From contig OV050030.1 in assembly GCA_920105625.2 (NCBI GenBank), positions 86,203,570 to 86,267,569 of the forward strand: a DNA stretch of 64,000 nt, read 5' to 3'. The stretch is from Clusia tigrina. Its lineage: Eukaryota; Arthropoda; Insecta; Diptera; Clusiidae. The position numbers were made by a program, and so were the translations under genes. The notes under the pieces were generated by a model that had not been told where the DNA came from, did no database searches, and worked only from the letters and a program-made list of their open reading frames with translations. Numbering within the stretch: the first letter of the stretch is position 1; every line of letters begins with the position of its first letter. This document shows positions 56,913-64,000 of the stretch, one piece after another.

Positions 56913-57795
56913 TCTATATATGTATATAAAAATGAATGTTTGTTTGTTAGTGGCGCTAAGGCTCGAGAACGACTGGGCCAATATTCATGGAATTTTCAGA
57001 GGTTGTTCGTTGTGGATCTGGGAAGGTTTAGATATAAAAAACCTTAAACTTTTCCTGAAGGAAAGTCGGAAAATTTAAAAATTCCAAAAAGGAGTTTTTT
57101 CCGTACAACATTTTTTTTCTTTCAAATTTTTTTTCCAATTGTTTCTTGCAAATCTATCTATCTCAAAACATTCGGAAAAGTCGGAAAATTCGGAAAATTC
57201 GAAAATTAGAAAAACCTAATCTCACTTTTTGTTCTCATTTTTTTTTTGTATGTGCGTGGTGTTGTACGCGCACATTTAGTTTCATATTGGTGTTGTAAGC
57301 ACTGACTGATACTCCAATAACTCAACAGATGGAGCTGTAGACGCTTATTTATTTTGACAGCTGCGTATATTGTTTGCTCTTTCTGATTTGTTTATTCGAA
57401 CAGTGCGGACACGGTCAATTGACTTTCTGACATTTTTCCAAATTTTAATTGATTTCTCGAGTTAAATTCATTACATTAAATTGTTAAATTGTTTACATTC
57501 ACGCAATATTTGAATTTAAATCTGTGGATCATCAGTTTTTGAGTGAAATTATTGACATTTCAAACAAAAAGTGAGTTCATTATTTTTGTTTGTTGGTGAA
57601 TACCTAACCTCATTTCCATTGGAATTTATTTGTGTTATTTCTTCAGCTGATTTGTAAATTATTTGAACCGTTCAAATTCTGTTGTTTGCTTTCTTTATTT
57701 CGGCTATTCAAAAGGTAAATTATTGAAAATTATTCCGTGAAAACTTTATGTGTATTTCATACAAAGTGATTAATTACAGATTGAAATTTGTTACG

Positions 57796-58977
57796 ATGCC
57801 ACAAAGAGGTCGCGCTAATATCGGTCGGCGTTCCCGACGTACAACGGACCAACGTAATTATACAGCACGTCGTACGGAAGAGGAAAATGCTACTGCAAGG
57901 GAATCTGCTCGAATCGGATTGATTGAACATCGTGCGCGACAATCACAAGAGGCTCACGAAGCTTACAATGAGTAACAACGATTGAGAAAAGAAGAGAGTT
58001 CGTGCTCAGGAAATTCATGAAGCAAGAGAACAACGTTTGGCTGCTCACCGACAACAACGATTGCCTATTTTGAATATCGAACGTGCAGCCTTTCGATATG
58101 AACCGGACATTGAATACGGTGCGCACGCATCAGTTCGATTTGGTTCGATGTCTGTCGTTTGCCCGCATTGCGATGCACTGAAATTTCCAAAAGAACCGGC
58201 CGGATTGTCTTGCGCAAACGGAAAAGTGAAATTACCAGAGTTACTTCCTCCACCAGAGCCATTGCGGTCGTTGCTTTACGGTGAATCACCAAATTCGAAT
58301 AATTTTTTACAACCTTCCAAGATGTATAACGATTGTTTTCAAATGACGTCGTTTGGTGGGGAAATTGTGAATGAACATAATTACAATCCCACATTCTAGG
58401 TTAGTTCACCAACAATCTAACACATATTATCTCGCCAATAAAATACAGAAATTAACATATTTGTCTGCAACTATACAGATTCACGGGCAAATTTATAATC
58501 TTGCTGGATCGCTGTTGCCGCATCCTGATCAAGATCACAAACATCTCCAAATATATTTCCTTGGAGATTCAAATGGAGAAGTGAATCGACGTTGTGCAAT
58601 TTTCAATGCGACGAAGAGAGAAATTGTGCAGCAATTGCAAGAAATGTTGCATGAACACAACGAACTAATTCGACTATTCAAAACTTCGTTAGAAAGGATG
58701 CCATCTGATGATCACAGAATCGTCATAAAAGCGGACAAACAACCAGCAGGCACGCATGAACGGCAATATAATGCACCGACGGCCGATGAAATATCAATTG
58801 TTGTTGTTGGCGATAATTTAGAATCCCGTGATATTGTTATTAAACGTCGAGCTGGAGATGCATTAGAGCGAATCAATGAAACTCATCGATCGTAGGACTC
58901 ACTACAATATCCGCTTATGTTCTGCCGTGGTGAAGATGGATATCACTTGAGATACAACATGATCAATCCTGCCAATG
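57796..58977 (+). pseudogene. HEL-1 RepHel N-terminal region
   Basis: ATG at 57796 (MPQRGRANIGRRSRRTTDQ), a basic Arg/Glu-rich start that would bind nucleic acid. A stop is at 57973-57975, then the frame resumes (LAAHRQQRLPILNIERAAF), then a zinc-like VVCPHCDALKF...LSCANGKV, KLPELLPPPEPL and a frame change near 58390. The middle part (LSATIQIHGQIYNLAGSLLP, IYFLGD, MPSDDHRIVI) goes to a tag stop at 58893-58895 in HRS-DSLQYP. The exon ends at the splice donor at 58978. About 880 bases upstream of the ATG hold no gene. Confidence 0.82.
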
Positions 58978-59030
58978 GTTAGTAAAAGAAAATACTCTTG
59001 ATTAAAACTTCATTTTTTGTTAACTTTTAG
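58978..59030 (+). other. 53-bp spliceosomal intron in HEL-1
   Basis: gttagtaaaag at the donor, an A/T-rich body with a taac-type branch region and aacttttag at the acceptor. Removal joins NPANG and GVDTNNKVSAMNFYA in one frame. Size and signals fit small insect introns. Confidence 0.8.
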
Positions 59031-60810
59031 GTGTCGATACAAATAACAAGGTCAGTGCAATGAACTTTTACGCATGTCGATTGATGATTCGCGAAGGAAT
59101 TGACAACCATCTCTTGAGATATCGCCGAATATTTCAACAGTATGCAGTTGATGTGTACGTGACGATGGAGACAGAACGACTCAATTTTATTCGCTTTAAT
59201 CAGACCAAGCTTCGATCTGAAGAGTATATTCACTTGCGAGATGTGGTCAAGCGATGAAGATGTGACAAACCTTGGCCGACTCACGATTTGCCATCAACAT
59301 ACATTGGCAGCCCAAGGCACATGCACGAGTACTCGCAGGATGCGATGACATACGTGCGGAATTATGGACGGCCGGACTTGTTTGTTACATTCACTTGCAA
59401 TCCAAAATGCCCACAGATAACGGAATTATTGAATCGCGGTCAATCAGCAAGCGATCGTCACGATGTCACAGCACGAGTTTTCAAACAACAACTACGATAT
59501 TTGATGGACTTTATCGTGAAGCAACGTGGTGCTGTTAGATGCTGGATGTACTCTGTTGACTGGCAAAAAAGAGGTTTGCCGCACGCACACATTCTTCTTT
59601 GGATGGTGGACAAGAATACACCAGATCAAATTGATGACATCATTTCTGCGGAAATTCCTGATCCAGAGATAGATCCAGAATTATACGAAGTGGTGAAAAC
59701 CAATATGGTTCATGGATCTTGCGGACACTACAATCCCACTTCGGTATGTATGTCTGACAATAAATGCACGAAACACTATCCACGTGCTTTTCTTTCGGAA
59801 ACGCAAATTGGAAATGATGGATATCCACTCTATCGGCGTCGCTCATCAGACAAAAATGGCAGAACATTCAGCATTCAATTTAGAGGAGTGAATATCGAGG
59901 TTGACAACACATGGATCGTACCATATTCGCCAATATTGTCTAAGACATTCAAAACTCATATCAATGTTGAGTATTTCAGTTCTGTGAAATCGATCAAATA
60001 CGTTTGCAAGTATGTCACCAAAGGAAGCGACATGGCGGTTATTGGCCTTGAACGAGATGAGATCAGCAAGTATCAAATGGGTCGATACGTTAACTGCAAT
60101 GAAGCGCTTGGGAGAATATTTTTTTTTGTAATTCATGAGCGTTTTCCGACTGTTGTGCATCGCGCAGCTCATTTGAAGAATAGCCAAAGAGTGTATTTCA
60201 ACCCAGAGAATGCAGTACAGCGAGCGGAAACACCACCAGCAACAACATTGACGAGTTTTTTTCTCAACTTGCGCCAGTGATCCGTTTGCGAGAATATTGC
60301 TTTATTCCTCGATATTATACATGGAATGCATCGGCGAAGAAATGGTTACGCAGAAAGCAAGTAGATGGACATCCAGTAGATGGACATCCAGGTGTGTTCT
60401 CAACTAATGCATTAGGACGAATTTACACAATCCACCCGAAAAACGACGATTGCTTCTACCTTCGGTTGCTATTGATTAATGTACGCGGTTCAACTTCATT
60501 TGAGTCATTGCGTACTGTGAATGGTACGGTGTGTGCAACTTTTCGAGAAGCATGCCAGCAATTACAATTGCTGGAACAAGATAATCACTGGAATCAAACG
60601 ATGGACGATGCGATAGCTACTTCGCATGCCACTGAAGTTCGCACACTTTTCGCGATGATCATTTCGACATGTTAGCCTTCAAATCCGCGTCAATTATGGG
60701 ATACGTACAAATATTACATTGCCAAAGACATTTTACAACGTATTCGAGTGGCAACATGGAATTCAGAATTTCAAATGAACGATGACGTCTACAATGAAGC
60801 ATTGGTGTAG
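59031..60810 (+). pseudogene. HEL-1 Rep (HUH endonuclease) region
   Basis: VSAMNFYACRLMIRE and FQQYAVDVYVTMETERLNFI (59060-59257), a frame break near 59260, then the long frame 59288-60280: STYIGSPRHMHEYSQDAM, LFVTFTCNPKCPQI, GLPHAHILLW (His-x-His at 59582-59590), MVHGSCGHYNPTSVCM, KHYPRAF and KYVCKYVTKGSD near 60000 with the catalytic tyrosines. Continues in 60277-60675 (IPRYYTWNASAKKW, GRIYTIHPKNDDCFYLRLLL). Stops at 60673 and near 60808. Rep nicks and joins the strand ends in rolling-circle transposition. The key residues are kept. Confidence 0.87.
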
Positions 60811-60819
60811 ATTGAAGAT

Positions 60820-62340
60820 TTGTGTTTGCTTATGAGTGGCAAACTATTGACTGAAATTCATATGCAAGCGCCAAATCGTCAAATCAGAGATGAACTGAAT
60901 CGTGAATTGGATCATCAGCGTGCATACGACAGAATAATTTTGGAACAACAAGTACAAAGAAATGTTCCATTATTGAATGAGCAGCAAAAGAGTGCGTATG
61001 ATGAATTGATGAAGGCTGTCAATGATGGAAACGGTGGACTATTTTTTCTTGATGCACCCGGCGGAACTGGGAAAACGTTCCTGATATCATTGATTTTGGC
61101 AACAATACGATCTCAAAATGGCATTGCGTTGGCTCTCGTATCTACTGGGATTGCTGCAACTCTACTAGAAGGTGGAAGAACGGCACATTCGGCACTGAAG
61201 CTTCCGTTAAACATGCAAATCAATGAAACACCTGTTTGCAACATTTCAAAGCAATCAGCTATGGCAAAAGTGTTGAAGAATTGTAAACTGATAGTATGGG
61301 ATGAGTGCACAATGGCTCACAAACGGTCTCTAGAAGCACTTGACAGATCAATGAAAGATCTGCGGAATAATAATCGTCGCTTTAGTGGCGCAATGATACT
61401 GTTAGCAGGCGATTTTCGACAAACACTTCCTGTTATTCCGAAATCTACAGCGGCGGATGAATTGAACGCATATCTCAAGTCATCGTATTTGTGGCGGTAC
61501 GTGAAAACCATACGATTGACTATGAATATGCGAGTGCTCCTGCAACAGGATAGCACCGCAAAAGTTTTCTCTAAAGAACTGCTAAGAATTGAAAATGGGC
61601 AAATTCCGGTTGATACTTCCAGTGGTTTGATATCAATTCCACCTGCCATTTGTCAATTCACTTCAACGAAAGCTGAACTCATCTCGAATGTTTATCCGAA
61701 CATTGGCCAAAATTATCGTAACTACGATTGGTTGATTGCACGCGCAATTTTAGCTGCTAAAAATACCGATGTTAATGACTTAAACTGGACGATTCAAAGT
61801 CAAGTTCCGGGAGATTTTCGCTCATACAAATCGATCGATCGTGTTGAAAATGAAGACGAAGCCGTGAATTATCCAGTGGAATTTCTAAATTCTTTGGATT
61901 TGCCTGGCATGCCTCTGCATCATTTGCGTCTCAAAGTTGGATCTTTCATTATTATGCTTCGCAGTCTTTATGCGCCGAAACTGTGTAATGGAACCCGACT
62001 GATTGTGGCGCAGCTATCGAATAATGTGATAGTTGCAAGAATTTTGAAAGGGACTTACAAGGGGGCAGAATGCTTGATTCCACGAATTCCTTTGAGTGCC
62101 AACGATTTGACATTTCAGTTTAAACGTATTCAGTTTCCAGTGAAACTTGCATTTGCGATGACAATCAACAGGTCACAAGGACAGTCGCTGGAAGTGTGTG
62201 GCCTAAATCTGGAAATGCCATGTTTTTCAGACGGCCAGCTATACGTGGCGTGTTCACGAGTTGGAAAACCATCTTCTCTGTACATTTACGCACCGGAACA
62301 GAAAACAAAAAATGTTGTTTATCAAGCTGCGTTGCATTGA
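60820..62340 (+). pseudogene. HEL-1 PIF1-type helicase domain, open over 506 codons
   Basis: C-terminal part of RepHel, no true start of its own. Walker A DAPGGTGKTFL near 61060, STGIAA, Walker B-like VWDECTMAHK, a GDFRQTLPV motif III, NMRV, then TINRSQGQS and LYVACSRVG near the end. All helicase motifs I-VI seem to be present. It unwinds donor DNA during transposition. The frame is intact to its stop at 62338-62340, but the Rep region in front of it is broken, so the fusion protein cannot be made without repair or readthrough. Confidence 0.9.
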
Positions 62341-62419
62341 AAAAAATGTGGAAAAATCGCAAATAAATGATTTTCAACACAATATAAATTCAACTTTCTT
62401 TTCTTTTCAAAACACATAA

Positions 62420-62452
62420 TTTCACGCAGGGCAACGCCTGCGGGGTCAGCTA

Positions 62453-62453
<1 letters not shown>
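62420..62453 (+). other. HEL-1 3' terminal hairpin and CTAG end
   Basis: Perfect 6-bp stem cgcagg / cctgcg with a 6-base loop, then ggggtcag and CTAG. This is the transposition terminator typical of Helitrons. Confidence 0.85.
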
Positions 62454-62519
<66 letters not shown>

Positions 62520-62540
62520 TATATATATACTCGTATATAT
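62454..62540. repeat. (TA)n tract right of HEL-1
   Basis: TA repeats with interruptions, the other half of the tract into which HEL-1 inserted. Confidence 0.93.
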
Positions 62541-62569
62541 ATTATATTATATATTAAATTTAATTAACA

Positions 62570-62946
62570 TACGTGACACTGTATGCAGACGATGGAAGCG
62601 ATATAAGTTACCTCTTCTATATGAAACTTACAGAAATCTTAGAAGGCAGGTTACTAAAGATGTCAAAGCCGCTAATTACTCCCACTTTGGAAAAATATTT
62701 AGCAGTGCAGTAACCAGTAAACAAACATGGAGACAGATTCGCAACATAGGTATAGGGAATATTGCTACTTTTGGGAACATTGACATGGACCTAAATGATT
62801 TAAATAGGAAATTTGTCAATCTTCCAATTGAAGTAGTGCAAAAGAATGATTATGCAAACTGTTGTAGTTCTGTGTCCTCTGATATTATGTTTGGGTTTTG
62901 TGGTGTTGACGAGTCAGATGTATTGGAGTGCTTTCTGGGTATAAAG
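62570..62946 (+). pseudogene. Non-LTR retrotransposon fragment, endonuclease-RT linker
   Basis: Plus strand from about 62620 reads LYETYRNLRRQVTKDVKAAN, then YSHFGKIFSSAVTSKQTWR and MDLNDLNRKFVNLPIEVVQ, then DESDVLECFLGIK. This is the part of a non-LTR ORF2 between endonuclease and RT. It ends abruptly at 62946, where mariner sequence begins, just before the first RT motif would appear. The left end is lost in A/T-rich DNA. It is not the Jockey or LOA copy found elsewhere in the window. The subfamily cannot be fixed from so short a piece. Confidence 0.65.
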
Positions 62947-62956
62947 TATTTATTTA

Positions 62957-63990
62957 TTCATCAACAACTATCTTGTCCCCTTTAAAGTAATTCCCCTCAG
63001 ATATAATACACTTATGCCAGCGTTTTTTCCAATCTTCGAAACACTTCTGAAACGCTTTTTTTGGTATCGCCAACAGCTCCTGTTTCGATTTTTCTTTTAT
63101 CTCCTCAATCGTAGCAAAACGCTTTCCTTTCATCGGTGTCTTCAGTTTTGGAAAGAGGAAAAAGTCTGCGGGGGACAAGTCCGGTGAATACGGTGGTTGA
63201 GGCATGATGACGGTTTTGTTTTTGGCCAAAAAATTACGCACAAGCATCTATGTGTGAGCTGATGCGTTATCATGGTGCAAAATCCATTATTGGTTTTTCC
63301 ACAATTCTGGGCGTTTGTGACGAACTGCTTCTCGCAAACGCCGCATAACTTCAAGGTAGTATTCCTTGTTGACCGTACGACCTTGTGGTAAGAATTCATG
63401 ATGCACCACGCCATTGCAATCAAAGAAAACTGTCAGCAAAACCTTTTCGTTCGACCGAACTTGACGTGCTTTTTTCGGTCTTGGCTCATCTGGACGTTTC
63501 CATTGGGATAATTGGGCTTTGGTTTCAATGTCATAGCTATACACCCACGATTCGTCACCAGTTATGATCTTTTTGAGGAAATCTGGATCGTCGTTGACGA
63601 TGTTCAACAGCTCCTGAGCGATGTCCATGCGACGTTGTTTTTGCTCAAAATTTGGCAATTTTGGAACAATCTTCGCTGCCGCACGTTTCATGCCTAAAAC
63701 ATCCGTAAAAAATGCTTGGCATGAGCCGAACGATATGCCAACATCATCAGCAACCTGTCTGATAGAGATTCGACGATTATCCAAAATCATTTTCTTCACT
63801 GCGTCAATGTTTTCATCGGTTGTTGACGTGCTCGGGCGACCAGGACGAGCATCGTCATTGACATCTTCTCGGCCTTCCTTAAACCGGTTATACCACAATT
63901 GAACTTGTGTTCTGCTCATAGTAGACTCGCCAAAGGCAACAGTCAACATTTCAAATGTCCTTGCGCATTTAGTTTAATTTTTTACACAAA
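62957..63990 (-). pseudogene. Mariner (DD34D) transposase, two nonsense codons
   Basis: Cut-and-paste transposase on the minus strand, readable from about 63975 (RTFEMLTVAFGEST) to a stop near 62960. N-terminal helix-turn-helix with YNRFKEGREDVNDDARPGRP and ISIRQVADDVGISF, then the catalytic core: ITGDESWVYSY (first Asp, about 63552), HHDNASAH (second Asp, about 63270) and YSPDLSPADFFLFP (third Asp, 34 residues later). Two in-frame stops lie around the second Asp (near 63292 and 63247). The 5' end runs toward the window edge, and terminal inverted repeats are not visible at either end. Confidence 0.9.
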
Positions 63991-64000
63991 ACTGAATACA

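Larger units (their letters stand above)
56913..62453 (+). mobile_element. HEL-1: nearly full-length Helitron (rolling-circle transposon)
   Basis: 5.5 kb on the plus strand. The 5' end is TC (TCTATATATGTATATAAA, then gaatgtttgtttg), and the 3' end is a hairpin cgcagg/cctgcg at 62424-62441 followed by CTAG at 62450-62453 and then T, so the target is A|T inside (TA)n. It contains N-terminal, Rep (HUH) and PIF1-type helicase regions in one orientation. At least five stops or shifts break the Rep side, so it is probably no longer autonomous, but it is far younger than HEL-old. Confidence 0.9.

Overview
The window is eukaryotic repeat DNA from an insect, most likely a higher (brachyceran) fly. The basis is the mix of families: three BEL/Pao elements, a Ty3/gypsy element of errantivirus type with an env gene, LOA-type and Jockey-type non-LTR elements, Helitrons and a DD34D mariner, plus long (TA)n tracts. 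I cannot name the species. I see no host gene, no rRNA or tRNA gene, and nothing prokaryotic. Almost every reading frame belongs to a transposon and almost all are broken.

Layout. 1-4770 is the 3' part of a BEL/Pao element (BEL-A, + strand). 4771-6335 holds a decayed Helitron Rep fragment (HEL-old, - strand), an unassigned block and a (TA)n tract. 6336-8997 is the 3' LTR, env and integrase tail of a gypsy/errantivirus element (GYP, - strand). 9001-9065 is the 3' end of a LOA-type element with a (CCTA)n tail. 9066-15647 is a second BEL/Pao element with both LTRs (BEL-B, + strand), sitting in the LOA 3' UTR. 15648-19575 is the LOA body (- strand). Then 3401-19575 is repeated in tandem as 19576-35781, a 16.2-kb duplication with one clean junction at 19575/19576. 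LOA continues past the end of copy 2 and is split at 35845-39688 by a Jockey element with poly(A) and a probable 8-bp target duplication. The LOA 5' part ends near 40700.

40981-45465 again carries HEL-old, (TA)n and the GYP 3' end, so this block is present three times. Here GYP runs on as a long element, 42810-56831: LTR, env, integrase, a nested third BEL/Pao element (BEL-C, 46520-53347), RT, protease, an intact gag, a 5' leader with three ~110-bp repeats, a tRNA-Lys-like primer-binding site and the other LTR. GYP sits in a (TA)n tract, matching the TATA target preference of errantiviruses. Next to it lies a nearly full-length Helitron (HEL-1, 56913-62453) with recognisable 5' TC and 3' hairpin-CTAG ends, a 53-bp intron and an open PIF1-type helicase. 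The window ends with a non-LTR fragment (62570-62946) and a mariner transposase pseudogene (62957-63990).

How it fits together. The nesting gives an order of events: GYP and HEL-old first, then LOA, then BEL-B and Jockey inside LOA, then the tandem duplication. The two duplicate copies share nearly all old lesions, but their divergence is uneven along the unit, with an abrupt rise near 13.8 kb. That suggests gene conversion or an assembly mosaic. Nested, mostly silenced, multi-family TE debris of this kind is what a heterochromatic region or a piRNA-producing cluster looks like. That last point is inference only.
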